Origin: Denitrobaculum sp965225735
Lineage (GTDB): Bacteria > Pseudomonadota > Alphaproteobacteria > Kiloniellales > Kiloniellaceae
Direction of reading: 5' to 3'
NCBI GenBank assembly: GCA_965225735.1
Contig: CBDDBN010000026.1
Coordinates: 248,001 to 312,000 of the forward strand
Length of the DNA: 64,000 nt
A program made the translations under genes and the position numbers. The notes under the pieces were generated by a model. That model saw nothing but the letters and a program-made list of their open reading frames with translations. It was not told where the DNA came from and made no database searches. This document shows, in pieces, positions 1 through 9,125 of the stretch. The number at the start of each line of letters is the position of its first letter. Position 1 is the stretch's first letter.

Positions 1-401
1 GCTGCGATCTTCCTGAACTCTTCACGCTCGAACTCGCTGTGAGCCTCTTCGATCGCGACTTCGGCAAGAGCATCGGCAACCTCCAACTCCTCTTCCACCT
101 GTGACGCTATCGTCTTAAATTCCTGGACATTCCGATCGAAGCGTTCGGCTGCATGCGCATCCTGCGCGGCATCCTCGCTCAATCGGAAGGCGCGCTCCAA
201 GGCGATCGACTGCTCGAGGTTATGGACCGTGATCTTGCTGATGATCTCGATCAGCGGCAGATCCTGCTCCGCAATTGCTGTGATTTCGCCGCCGATTTTG
301 TCCATCTGCACAATGGCCGTGCCAGCAACGCCGGCCAACGCGCCAAGACAGATCGCGACAATTCCATAGACTTTTGCGCTTACGCTCAGTTTCGACAGCA
401 C
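1..401 (-). CDS. Methyl-accepting chemotaxis protein, N-terminal part (cut by window edge)
   Basis: Only the first 133 codons lie in the window; the gene runs off the left edge. I chose the GTG at 401 because a GGGG purine run sits about 8 bases upstream and the product then starts with a short basic stretch (LSKLSVSAKVYG) followed at once by a hydrophobic segment (IVAICLGALAGVAG). The rest is a long amphipathic helix rich in Glu and Ala, as in the periplasmic four-helix-bundle sensor of chemoreceptors. The signalling domain is not visible. The product is probably an inner-membrane receptor signalling to CheA/CheW. It lies 76 bases downstream of another chemoreceptor on the same strand, so the two may be co-transcribed. 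The family call is inferred from topology and context. Confidence 0.65.
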   Translation of the reverse strand, partial: MLSKLSVSAKVYGIVAICLGALAGVAGTAIVQMDKIGGEITAIAEQDLPLIEIISKITVHNLEQSIALERAFRLSEDAAQDAHAAERFDRNVQEFKTIASQVEEELEVADALAEVAIEEAHSEFEREEFRKIA

Positions 402-477
402 GGGTTTTCCCCTTTTTTTCTGTTATTTCTAGTCAACGGCCTCAGGCAGGCCTACGCACAGTCCTTTGGACAGAACC

Positions 478-2013
478 TTACGCCGCTGTGTCCCGAAGGC
501 TTCTAAACAGTTCCGTGCCTTCCTTCGCGAAAGTATCGGCATCGCCGACAGCGCCCGAGATAGCATCCAGGTTGCTGTTGACCTCGCCGACCGCTGTCGC
601 TGCCGTTTGCATGCTTTCCGCGATCTCACGCGTCGTCGAGGTCTGCTCCTCCACCGCGCCCGCAACGGCGGCGACACTTGATTCAACGGATTCCACAGCG
701 GTTTTGATACCGGACAGGCGCTCCACCACGTCACCACAGACCGTTTGCATTCCGGTGATCTCCGAGGAAATCTGACCCGTTGCATTTGCCACCTGATTGG
801 CCAGGGACTTCACCTCGGAAGCGACCACGGCAAAGCCCTTACCCGCTTCACCTGCGCGCGCCGATTCGATCGTGGCATTGAGCGCCAGCAGGTTGATCTG
901 CCCGGCAATTTCCTGAATGACGTCCACAACACTGTTCATAGCCTGCGCCTGTTCCGTCAATTGCTGGGTCGACTGATCGGCGTTGACCGCCTCCTCAAGC
1001 GCCTTGTTGACGTCAGATCTAGAGGTTTCCATGCTGCGCGCGATCTCGGTTGCGGAAGCCTGGAATTCCTCGGTGGCCGCCGCAACGGACTGGACGGTCT
1101 GTAGCGTCTGCGTCGATGCGCTGGATGCTACCCCGGACTGTTCGTTTGCAGAGGCAACAGCGCTTAAAATCTTTTCGAGATTCTCATCGACCAGCTTACC
1201 GACCCGCTCCGACTCCTGCCGCGCGAAGACCTGTTGCGTGATATCGGTGGCGAACTTGACCACCTTGAAGGGCTTGCCATTGGGATCGTAGATAGGATTG
1301 TAGGAGGCCTGGATCCAAACCTCCTTGCCACCCTTGGCGAAGCGTTTGTATTCGCCAGCCTGGTACTCGCCGCGCGCAAGCGCCGCCCAGAAATTCTTGT
1401 ACTCCGCGCTCTTCGCATAACTAGGGTCGACGAAGGTCCGGTGGTGCTGGCCCTTGATCTCATCGAGGCTGTAACCCATCGCGCCGAGGAAATTCTCGTT
1501 CGCCTCGATAATGGTGCCATCGAGTTCGAAGGAAATCACCGCTGAGGATTTGTTCACGGCGTCGATCTGACCGTGGTAATCGGCGTTCTGCAGGGTCTGC
1601 GCGGTGATGTCGGTCGCATACTTGACGACCTTGACCACTTTCCCGGAACCATTGACGATCGGATTGTACGACGCCTGAATCCAAATCTCCTTGCCGCCCT
1701 TGCCGAAACGTTTGTATTCCGCGGCCTGAAACTTGCCCTGGCGCAGGGTTTCCCAAAACTCTTTATACTCAGCGGAGCTCTCGTAGCCCGGCTCAACGAA
1801 CATGCTGTGGTGCTGACCCTGAATCTCGTCGAGGCTGTAGCCCATTGCCGCCAGGAAGTTCTCATTCGCATGGAGAATGGTCCCATCCGGCTTGAATTGA
1901 ATCACTGCTTGAGATTTATCCAAGGCGGCAAGCAGAGCATCCATCTCGCTCGTCGAAAACTTGCACTGGCCACCACTGCTGGCGGAGTTTTTACCGGAAC
2001 CGAAACCGAGCAT
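478..2013 (-). CDS. Soluble methyl-accepting chemotaxis protein with two tandem PAS domains
   Basis: The 511-residue product has no membrane segment. Two near-identical PAS domains lie at about 28-138 and 150-260; both carry the string AMGYSLDEI and end in a KGGKE-WIQASYNPI strand, so they arose by duplication. The signalling domain follows, with the conserved hairpin tip at about 369-408 (INLLALNATIESARAGEAGK). It should act in the cytoplasm as an Aer-like energy, redox or ligand receptor feeding CheA; the cofactor cannot be told from the sequence. The start ATG is preceded by a GAAAGGA ribosome site. There is no obvious C-terminal CheR/CheB pentapeptide. The family call is secure; the stimulus is unknown. 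Confidence 0.93.
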   Translation of the reverse strand: MLGFGSGKNSASSGGQCKFSTSEMDALLAALDKSQAVIQFKPDGTILHANENFLAAMGYSLDEIQGQHHSMFVEPGYESSAEYKEFWETLRQGKFQAAEYKRFGKGGKEIWIQASYNPIVNGSGKVVKVVKYATDITAQTLQNADYHGQIDAVNKSSAVISFELDGTIIEANENFLGAMGYSLDEIKGQHHRTFVDPSYAKSAEYKNFWAALARGEYQAGEYKRFAKGGKEVWIQASYNPIYDPNGKPFKVVKFATDITQQVFARQESERVGKLVDENLEKILSAVASANEQSGVASSASTQTLQTVQSVAAATEEFQASATEIARSMETSRSDVNKALEEAVNADQSTQQLTEQAQAMNSVVDVIQEIAGQINLLALNATIESARAGEAGKGFAVVASEVKSLANQVANATGQISSEITGMQTVCGDVVERLSGIKTAVESVESSVAAVAGAVEEQTSTTREIAESMQTAATAVGEVNSNLDAISGAVGDADTFAKEGTELFRSLRDTAA

Positions 2014-2926
2014 GACGTCGTCCTTTCACATGCCCCATCGATAGATTGCAGCGCTGTTGATTGGTGTTGTTCTCTGCCACCAGGATTGCGTCGCTACTGC
2101 TTAAAGCGGGGCACACGTCGCAATCGTCACAACAAGCACAGAGTCTCAATACGGGGACGGCGGCACAGTAGAAGCCCACACACCTTCAATAGGCGGCCCC
2201 GAACTGGTTTTATTCAACCGCATTCGAATTAATATTTCCCAAACGCGAATTAAAGAAACGCCTGAAAACTGCCGTTTTTTAATTCAAAAACGCACTCTTG
2301 TTCTTAAAACTCCCTTTAAAAATTGCACAGATAATTGGCATGAAAGTTTTTCGATTTCACATGAAAGTAAATACGACCAATCTAGTCTTGATTATACCAA
2401 AATCAACTTAAATAGAGTGTGAAACTCCTTATGTAGACGCCGAAGATGCTTGAAAATACTGGATTTATTCGAACCGCAACAGACTGACAGAAGCTGCTTT
2501 CGGTAAGTCTGAAGGAGCCACCAATGCAATCATCGATTTCCCGTCTGGGACTGCGCAAATATGCCGCTCCTCTCTTCGTTTCTCGTGATCAGAGAAGACT
2601 CGCCATTTGGCCTTTACACACGCCCTTTTCTTGGAAAATTCGGCCCCTTTGTAGCCTTGGTGTCAGAGCAGCTAGCCGACACATCTATGACTCCAGGAGA
2701 AGCTTCGAATCCTTGGATCGAAGCCAGTGCCTTTGGATCCGCGAATTCGATCACGCCGGGTTATTTCAGGCCAAAGGTCTCGGAGGAGCGCCTCAGGCCA
2801 AAAACGAGACGGCGCGCCGGCTTCAGCACTTTTATCCGCACAAACTAAGAGCGCCGCTCCCTCGCAGAAGGAACGGCGCCCAAGGACTTTCAGAATACCC
2901 CATCCGAGGACGGGGGCGCTGCGAAA
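2014..2926. other. Intergenic region between two chemoreceptor genes; possible decayed small ORF
   Basis: The part from about 2230 to 2460 is AT-rich and probably holds the promoter of the upstream-reading receptor gene. On the plus strand an AAGGAG site at about 2513 precedes an ATG at 2524 (141 codons, ending 2949 inside the next receptor gene). A second frame at 2561-2848 (95 codons) has more protein-like composition and stops just before the hairpin at 2851. Neither product resembles a family I know. A frameshifted remnant is possible; I do not call it as a gene. Confidence 0.4.
2851..2879 (-). terminator. Hairpin terminator downstream of the 2927-4405 chemoreceptor gene
   Basis: A 10-bp stem with one mismatch (GCGCCGCTCC pairing with GGAACGGCGC) and a 9-base loop lies 48 bases past the stop of the receptor gene. 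In the minus direction it is followed by a weakly T-rich stretch (TCTTAGTTTG). Confidence 0.6.
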
Positions 2927-4405
2927 TTAGGCAGCACCGGTCTTCTTGAGGAACTCCTGCGTTTCCGTCTGCAGGAACTCAGCCTGCTTCGAGAGCTCGC
3001 TGGCGGCGGACAGAACGTCGCTAGCAATCCGCCCCGTCTCTGCGGAAATCTGCGAGACCTCGGCAATATTGCTCGAAACTTCGCGGGTCGCGGCACCCTG
3101 TTCCTCGATGGCGGAGGAAATACCGGTTGCGACTTCGTTGATTTCGAGAATCTTCTGCGAAATCGACTCATTGGCTGATACCGCCACGCCGGTCGCCGTC
3201 TGGATTTCAGAGATCTGTTGCGAAATCTCTTCCGTGGCCTTCGCGGTCTGATTGGCCAGTGCCTTAACCTCGGAAGCGACGACCGCGAAGCCCTTACCCG
3301 CTTCACCGGCGCGCGCCGCTTCGATCGTGGCGTTGAGCGCCAACAAATTGGTCTGCTCGGCAATATCCTGAATCATATTCACGACTTCGCCGATTTTTTG
3401 CGAGGCTTCGACCAGCTCCTTGATCCGATCGCTCGACTCAGAGGCCGCGTCCGTCGCCGTCTGCGCCATGGAAGTCGCCTGTGCCGTCTGCGCAGCGATT
3501 TCGGAGATCGAACTGTTCAGCTGTTCGGCTGCTGATGCGACAGCACCGGTCCGGCTGTCAGCCTGCTCGGCGTTGCCCTGCATCGATCCAGCGCTGGATT
3601 GCATCTCCGTGGCGGCGGCTGATACGCCTGTTACGATGTTCTGGACGTTCTCCGCCATGTTGACGTTTTCCGTCACCACCGACCAGGACAGCATCGGTCC
3701 GATGTAGTCACCCGACTTAGTTGTCAGAGCAGACACCTGCAGATTGAGCCGCTCATCTCCCAGCCTGATAACCGTATGATGCGGCAGGTTGGTCGGGTCC
3801 GCGAGCAAACGGCGCTGGTGTTCGGGGTTCTTGTGGAAGATGTCGATGCACTTGCCCTTCAGCTCAGCGGCTGGCGCAGGCAGGAGATGGTTCAGCGGCG
3901 TCAGGGTCTCGATGCTGGTCTTGTTGATATAGGTGATCTCAAAAGTCTTTGGATCGGCCATCATGACATTGATCGGCATCTCGTCCAGCATCTGCAGCAG
4001 ACGCGCCGTCTCTTCTTCTTTGGCCACCTGTTTGGTGATGACACTCCAGGTCAACATCGGGCCAACGTAGTTGCCCTTCGCGTCATAGAGTGCAGTGACA
4101 TTGAGATCCAGCCATTCGCCGCCGACCGTGATACGGGTGTGGTGCGGCAGGTTCTTGGGATCGGAAAGAAGTTTACGTTGATGCGCCGGGTTCTTATGGA
4201 AGATGTCGATGGACTGACCGACGATTTCATTCGCCTTGACCGGCAGCACAGACTCGATGTCCTTCAGCGCTTCCAGCGACGACTGGTTCGCATAGGTGAT
4301 AGTGAAGTCCTCGAGATCGCAGGTCATCACACTGACCGGCATCAAATCGAGCATCTGCCCGAACAATTCCTTTGCACCGGACTGCTTTTTGCTCAACGAA
4401 AACAT
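2927..4405 (-). CDS. Soluble methyl-accepting chemotaxis protein with two tandem PAS domains (second type)
   Basis: The product is 492 residues with no membrane segment. Two related PAS domains span about 14-123 and 135-245. Each contains the unusual signature IDIFHKNP followed by HQR and LPHH, and each ends in a GPML-WSV-T strand, so this is a second, separate internal duplication not shared with the receptor at 478-2013. The signalling domain follows, with the hairpin tip at about 348-387 (TNLLALNATIEAARAGEAGK). The product ends in a short FLKKTGAA tail. A GGGAG site lies upstream of the ATG. It is expected to be a cytoplasmic sensor coupled to CheA; the conserved histidines could bind a ligand or cofactor, but that is inference. 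Confidence 0.93.
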   Translation of the reverse strand: MFSLSKKQSGAKELFGQMLDLMPVSVMTCDLEDFTITYANQSSLEALKDIESVLPVKANEIVGQSIDIFHKNPAHQRKLLSDPKNLPHHTRITVGGEWLDLNVTALYDAKGNYVGPMLTWSVITKQVAKEEETARLLQMLDEMPINVMMADPKTFEITYINKTSIETLTPLNHLLPAPAAELKGKCIDIFHKNPEHQRRLLADPTNLPHHTVIRLGDERLNLQVSALTTKSGDYIGPMLSWSVVTENVNMAENVQNIVTGVSAAATEMQSSAGSMQGNAEQADSRTGAVASAAEQLNSSISEIAAQTAQATSMAQTATDAASESSDRIKELVEASQKIGEVVNMIQDIAEQTNLLALNATIEAARAGEAGKGFAVVASEVKALANQTAKATEEISQQISEIQTATGVAVSANESISQKILEINEVATGISSAIEEQGAATREVSSNIAEVSQISAETGRIASDVLSAASELSKQAEFLQTETQEFLKKTGAA

Positions 4406-5200
4406 AGAAAGTTTGCTCCCATCTACAGATTTGGCCTCGCCAATTTGTTGTGATAAGAGCGCCGGGCAACTTAAGTTTTTACTAAAATCTCAGTAACTGA
4501 AGCAAAAAATTGCGGCATAGCGTGTTACGTTCCACAAAATAACATGGATCACATTTTTTTTCTGAAACAACATTTCAATCACGCACACCTGGATATGCAC
4601 AATCATTGATAGTTTTCAAAAAAATACTGACAAACCGAAGATAAACTACAACCTGAAAGAATCCTGCTTACCAGTCCGCAGCTGACCGCTCACTCCCGGT
4701 TTTCCCTGGCTTATGCATCGCGAACATCTGCATTTGGCCTAGGGTGAGACAGAAAGATTCTGCGGGAAAATCTATTATTGGTAATTGCCAAGTGATGTGA
4801 CATCGACCTCAATGAGGTTCGCGGCATTCAAAAAAGTGTCCGCAAACTTTCCTCTCCCGCAATGCGACGCGACACAAATTCGAGGTGCTTAGCTGTCGGC
4901 CGAAAAAACGGAAGGGCGTTTCCAATATAGGCTAAAGGGAATCGCTTCCTAATTGCAGAGGGGGCATGACACTTCACCTCTGACTGGCCCCTCCCACCGG
5001 TCTGACTGCTGCACTTAGCTTTCCTCAAGTTGCAGCAGAGGCCACCCCAGCGACGATTTACCAGGACTTACCGTGTTGTCATGGACTCTTGTTGCGGCGG
5101 CGGGACCTCTAGCCTTGGGGCCTGCAGCACGACTGCGGAGAGACCTGCGCAGTCCGTCCTCTGCCGAAAGAGACTCCCGCCTGCGCCTCCAGAGACGCAT
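4406..5200. other. Intergenic region upstream of the ABC transporter operon
   Basis: This stretch is divergent: a chemoreceptor reads left and the transporter operon reads right. The first 250 bases are AT-rich, as expected for promoters. Short open frames on both strands have no ribosome sites or recognisable products. I see no RNA gene or repeat in it. Confidence 0.5.
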
Positions 5201-5230
5201 TTGACTCTCGAAATTGCCCTTGCCTATACT
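5201..5230 (+). promoter_or_regulatory. Sigma-70-type promoter of the ABC transporter operon
   Basis: A TTGACT -35 element (5201-5206) and a TATACT -10 element (5225-5230) are separated by 18 bases. The -10 overlaps the first bases of the palindromic operator at 5228-5243, so a bound repressor would block initiation. Confidence 0.6.
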
Positions 5231-5243
5231 TGTATATACAAGT
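5228..5243. promoter_or_regulatory. HutC-type operator upstream of the ABC transporter operon
   Basis: This is a perfect 16-bp palindrome with the core TGTATATACA. The same core in palindromic context occurs before hutU (9977-9998) and hutH (45324-45341). HutC, the GntR-family histidine-utilisation repressor, is known to bind TGTATATACA-like sites in proteobacteria. The position over the -10 box fits repression. Confidence 0.75.
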
Positions 5244-5354
5244 GATCAGAAATGTTGCGGCGGTCCCAGGAAACCTGCTGGGAGCCGCCTTCGACCATTC
5301 CACAATACGCGGCGCTTGAACGTCGCATCCATTCATCAGGGGACAGGATTCGAC

Positions 5355-6527
5355 ATGCAGGAAAAGATCTTCAAGGCGACGGCCTTTGCCGCCTTTTTAG
5401 GGGCAGCTGTCGGGACGACAGCTGTGCTCGGAACGACCGGTACGGTCCTCGCCGATAGCATCAAAGTCGGCATTAATGTGCCACAAACCGGTTTCGCCGC
5501 CGCTGACGGAAAATCGGCGCTTATCGGGGCGCAGCTCGCCGCGGAGCAGGCCAATGCGAATGGCGGCATCGACGGCAAGATGATCGAACTGGTGGTCTAT
5601 GACGACCAGGCCTCGCCAAAATCCGCCGTGCCGATCGCCACGAAACTGGTCGAGCAGGATGGCGTCAAGATCGCAATCTCCGGCAGCTATTCAGGCGCCA
5701 CCCGCGCCGCGGCGGGCGTCTTCCAGGGTGCGGGCGTGCCTTACATCTCCGCCTATGCCGTCCACCCAGAAATCACTCGATCCGGCAACTACGTCTTTCG
5801 CACCTCTTTCGTCGGCGAGGTCCAGGGCCGTGCGGGCGCCAAGCTGATCGGCGAAAGTCTGGGCAAGAAAAAGGTCTCGCTGATCACGCTCAAGAACGAC
5901 TTCGGTAAGTCGCTGGCCAATGGCTTCAAGGAAGCTGCTGACAAGTTCGGGATCGAGATCGTCAGTGAATACGAGTACTCCATCAAGGACCGCCAGTTCG
6001 GCCCGATCGTCGCCAAGGTCAAATCAGATGCGCCGGACGCCATCTATGCCTCTGGTTACTTCTTCACCGCCGGTCCGTTGGTCTCACAACTGCGCGCTGG
6101 CGGCATTGACGTACCCGTCATCGGTCAGGAAGGCTACGATTCGCAGAAGTTCATTGAGATTGCGGGCGCAGCTTCCGAAGGCATTATCATCACCACCTCG
6201 CTGGACCGGGATTCCGATTCCGCAGAGGCCAAGTCTTTCATCGCCGCCTTTGAGGAGAAAGCCGGCTATAAAGCGGATATGGTCGCCGCTTCCGGCCACA
6301 CCGCCATGAAGGTAGCGGTCGCCGCACTGCGCAAGGCCGGCGGCGACGATCCGAAAGCAATCCGCGACGCCATCGCTGGCCTCACCATCGAAGCCTCCAC
6401 CGGCACCATCTCCTTCAATGGCCTGGGTGAAGTCCGCAAAGACGTTCAGGTTCAAGTCGTCAAAGACGGCAACTGGCACCGGCATTCCATCATCAGCGAT
6501 CCGGAACTGCTGGCTCCACCCGAGTAA
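5355..6527 (+). CDS. Periplasmic substrate-binding protein of a branched-chain-type (HAAT) ABC transporter, predicted histidine/urocanate
   Basis: The 390-residue product has a signal peptide with a hydrophobic core and probable cleavage after VLA at about residue 33. The mature part is a periplasmic-binding fold type I protein of the LivJ/LivK family (IKVGINVPQTG start, QLAAEQANANGG helix, SGSYSGATRAAA ligand loop). It should capture the substrate and deliver it to the permeases encoded downstream. I start at 5355, not further upstream, because the signal peptide begins there and the operator and promoter lie before it. It is the first gene of a five-gene operon. The HutC-type operator suggests histidine or urocanate as substrate; from sequence alone a branched-chain amino acid cannot be excluded. 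Confidence 0.88.
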   Translation: MQEKIFKATAFAAFLGAAVGTTAVLGTTGTVLADSIKVGINVPQTGFAAADGKSALIGAQLAAEQANANGGIDGKMIELVVYDDQASPKSAVPIATKLVEQDGVKIAISGSYSGATRAAAGVFQGAGVPYISAYAVHPEITRSGNYVFRTSFVGEVQGRAGAKLIGESLGKKKVSLITLKNDFGKSLANGFKEAADKFGIEIVSEYEYSIKDRQFGPIVAKVKSDAPDAIYASGYFFTAGPLVSQLRAGGIDVPVIGQEGYDSQKFIEIAGAASEGIIITTSLDRDSDSAEAKSFIAAFEEKAGYKADMVAASGHTAMKVAVAALRKAGGDDPKAIRDAIAGLTIEASTGTISFNGLGEVRKDVQVQVVKDGNWHRHSIISDPELLAPPE

Positions 6528-6543
6528 TCCACAGCTTCTATAA

Positions 6544-6612
6544 GGCCGTTTCCGCTCCCCCAAGCCGAGTCTTCGGTCCGGCGGCGGAACGGCCTCTTCT
6601 TTTGTCTTTTCC
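6544..6612 (+). terminator. Intra-operon hairpin terminator between binding protein and permease genes
   Basis: GGCCGTTTCCGC pairs with GCGGAACGGCC (one bulge) across a 28-base loop, followed by TCTTCTTTTGTCTTTT. Partial termination here would give more binding protein than membrane components, a common arrangement in ABC importer operons. Confidence 0.7.
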
Positions 6613-6641
6613 CATTTCTTTAATTCCTGGGGGTCTGCCCG

Positions 6642-7502
6642 ATGCTCGCGTTTGAACTGCTGTTGCAGGGTCTGGTGCAGGGCAGCATCTACGCGCTGAT
6701 AGCCGTCGGCCTGACGCTGGTCTACGGTCTGCTGCGTATTCTGCACGTGGCGCATGCCGGGCTCTTTACCCTCGGCGGCTACATCGGGGTGCTGATCACC
6801 AACGCCACCGGCAGCCTGCTACTCTCGCTGCTGGTCGCGATGCCGGCCATGGGCCTGCTGGGCATCGCGATCTACCGGACCTGCTATCAGCCGTTGCTGG
6901 ATCGGCCGCCCTATGTCGCCCTGATCGCCTCCATCGGCCTCTTCATCATGATGGAGGAACTCTTCCGGCTGATCTTCGGGCCCTACGGCCTCTCTTACAC
7001 CTCGCCGCCGCTTCAGGATCCGGTCGCCATCCTGGGAGTCAATCTGAAGCAGGCAGAACTGGCGGCGATGGTCGGCGCCGTGGTGCTGATCGGCGGCCTC
7101 GCGCTGCTGGCAGGCCGCACCCGGATCGGCACGGCTTCGCGGGCGACCGTCACCGACCCGAAGATGGCGGAAGCCTTCGGCGTCAATATCGCACGCATCC
7201 GCGACCTCAATTTCTTCGTCGGTTCGGCCCTCGCCGCCTCCGCTGGCGTGATCGTCGCGCTGCTGAACAATCTGGTTGAGCCGACCATGGGCAGCGTGCC
7301 CAGCTATAAGGCGCTCGCCATCATCGTTCTAGGGGGCCTCGGCGATCTGCGCGGCACCCTGGTCGCGGCGCTGGCCCTGGGCGTTATCGAGGCCTTTGGC
7401 ACTATCTATCTCGGCAACGTTTTGGACCGTGACGCCATCGCCTTCGCCTTCTTGATCGCCATCCTGATGATCCGGCCGCAGGGCCTCTTTGGAAAAGCGT
7501 AG
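6642..7502 (+). CDS. livH: Branched-chain-type ABC transporter permease (LivH family)
   Basis: The 286-residue protein has about eight hydrophobic segments and the typical LivH start (LLQGLVQGSIYALIAVGLTL) and end (IVLGGLGDLRGTLVAALALG, then IRPQGLFG). It forms the inner-membrane channel together with the next gene product. It follows the intra-operon terminator, and its stop lies 4 bases before the start of the next gene. The family is clear; substrate is inferred from the operon's HutC-type operator. Confidence 0.92.
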   Translation: MLAFELLLQGLVQGSIYALIAVGLTLVYGLLRILHVAHAGLFTLGGYIGVLITNATGSLLLSLLVAMPAMGLLGIAIYRTCYQPLLDRPPYVALIASIGLFIMMEELFRLIFGPYGLSYTSPPLQDPVAILGVNLKQAELAAMVGAVVLIGGLALLAGRTRIGTASRATVTDPKMAEAFGVNIARIRDLNFFVGSALAASAGVIVALLNNLVEPTMGSVPSYKALAIIVLGGLGDLRGTLVAALALGVIEAFGTIYLGNVLDRDAIAFAFLIAILMIRPQGLFGKA

Positions 7503-7506
7503 GGTC

Positions 7507-8355
7507 ATGGCTTACGAAATCACCTTGCTGACCGCCATGGGCATCGCCGTGATCTTCGCGCTCAGCCTCAATCTCATCACCGGCTTTTGCGGACAGATCA
7601 GCCTGGGGCACGCGGCCTTCTATGGCATCGGCGCATACTGCGCAGCCATGATGACCAAAAGCGGGCTGCCCTTCGGGCTGGCGCTTGTCGCCGGAACGCT
7701 GCTGGCCGGCGCGATCGGCACGGTGGTGGGCATCGCTTCGCTGCGGGTGCGCCATGATTTTCTGGCCATCACCACCATGGGCGTGGGCTTCCTCTTTCTT
7801 GGAATCGTAAGGCAGCAGGATTTCCTGGGCGGTGAAATGGGTCTTTCGGGCATACCGGGCAGCGGCCTTTCCAAACCGCTCTTCATGGCGCTCGTCCTGG
7901 TCATCGCCGCCGCCGTCGCGGCCTTCAGCCTTTACCTCAAACGCTCCTGGATGGGCTACGTCTTCGATTCCATCGCCGACGATGAAGACACGGCACGCAT
8001 GCTTGGGATCGATGTGGCGCGCTACAAGCTGGCAGCCTTCGCTATGGGCACGGCCCTGGCCGGCCTGGCGGGCGGCCTTTACGCCCACAACATCCGCTTC
8101 ATCGACCCGGAAAGCTTCGGCTTCGTGGAGTCCATCACTGTGCTGGCCATGGTGGTGGTCGGCGGTATCGGCTCGGTCTGGGGTGTGATCCTCGCCGCCG
8201 CCGTTCTTTCGGTCCTGCCGCTCTGGCTGCAGTTCATCTCGGACTACAAGCTATTGCTATATGGCGGCCTGCTGTTTTGCGTCATGCGCTTCAGTTCCAA
8301 TGGCCTGGCCGGCATGGTGAGCTCCCTTGTCAAACGCGCGGGAGCGAAATCATGA
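7507..8355 (+). CDS. livM: Branched-chain-type ABC transporter permease (LivM family)
   Basis: The 282-residue product is a polytopic membrane protein with LivM hallmarks (NLITGFCGQISLGHAAFYGI near the N-terminus, VVVGGIGSVWGVILAAAVL near the C-terminus). It pairs with the LivH-type permease. I use the ATG at 7507; an upstream TTG at 7489 would overlap the previous gene and add a charged tail not typical of the family. Its stop overlaps the start of the ATPase gene by four bases (ATGA), indicating translational coupling. Confidence 0.92.
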   Translation: MAYEITLLTAMGIAVIFALSLNLITGFCGQISLGHAAFYGIGAYCAAMMTKSGLPFGLALVAGTLLAGAIGTVVGIASLRVRHDFLAITTMGVGFLFLGIVRQQDFLGGEMGLSGIPGSGLSKPLFMALVLVIAAAVAAFSLYLKRSWMGYVFDSIADDEDTARMLGIDVARYKLAAFAMGTALAGLAGGLYAHNIRFIDPESFGFVESITVLAMVVVGGIGSVWGVILAAAVLSVLPLWLQFISDYKLLLYGGLLFCVMRFSSNGLAGMVSSLVKRAGAKS

Positions 8356-9125
8356 GCGCACTGCTCTCGGTGACGGGCATAACCGTGCGCTTTGGTGGCG
8401 TAACCGCCCTGGAAGACGCAAGCTTTGAACTGCAGCCCGGCGAACTGCTCGGCCTGCTCGGTCCGAACGGCGCAGGCAAGACCACCATGATGCGTAGCAT
8501 CACGGGCGTGGTTACGCCCCAAACCGGCGAGGTAACGCTGGAAGGACGGACCATTACGAGGCTCCCCACGCATCAGCGCGTGCGGCTGGGGCTCGGCCTA
8601 TCACAGCAGATCGTGCGCCCCTTCCGCAGTATGAGTGTCGTCGGTAACGTCGCGCTGGCTGCCGGACATGACAAGACGGCTTCCCCTCTGGCCGCACTCG
8701 GTCGTCGGGATCGAAAGACGGAGCGAGACCGGGCTTTGACGCTTCTCGAACGCGTCGGCATCGCCGAGGCGGCTGACTCGGAACCCTCGTCTCTCCCACT
8801 CGGGATGCTCAAGCGCCTAGAAGTGGCCCGCGCTCTGGCGCTGGATCCGAAGCTGCTGCTGCTCGACGAACCGCTGGCCGGCCTCAACCACCTTGAGGCC
8901 GGGCGCCTCGCCGATACCATCGTCGCCCTCAACAAAGACGGCCTGTCGATCATCCTGATCGAACATAACCTGAGCGAGGTTCTGCGAATCTGCCAGCGCC
9001 TGGTGGTTCTGGACAACGGCCGCAATCTCGCCGCCGGAAACCCGCGCGCGGTGATGGACGACCCCGCCGTGCAGGCCGCCTATCTCGGCAGCAGAGCAGA
9101 TGAGGAGGAGGCCGCCGATGCTTAA
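8352..9125 (+). CDS. livG: Branched-chain-type ABC transporter ATP-binding protein (LivG family)
   Basis: The 257-residue ATPase shows Walker A (GPNGAGKTT, about residues 38-46), a signature-region helix reading LPLGMLKRLEVARAL, and Walker B with LLLLDEPLAGL. The signature is unusual in lacking the canonical LSGGQ, but LivG proteins often diverge here (LPYG type). It energises import in the cytoplasm together with the next gene product. The start at 8352 overlaps the preceding stop (ATGA). The end overlaps the next start by 8 bases. Confidence 0.92.
   Translation: MSALLSVTGITVRFGGVTALEDASFELQPGELLGLLGPNGAGKTTMMRSITGVVTPQTGEVTLEGRTITRLPTHQRVRLGLGLSQQIVRPFRSMSVVGNVALAAGHDKTASPLAALGRRDRKTERDRALTLLERVGIAEAADSEPSSLPLGMLKRLEVARALALDPKLLLLDEPLAGLNHLEAGRLADTIVALNKDGLSIILIEHNLSEVLRICQRLVVLDNGRNLAAGNPRAVMDDPAVQAAYLGSRADEEEAADA

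Noticed and set aside
2524..2949. A 141-codon plus-strand frame with a good AAGGAG site
   Set aside because: It overlaps the end of a chemoreceptor gene in antisense, its composition is not protein-like, and a competing frame (2561-2848) looks better; at most a frameshifted remnant.
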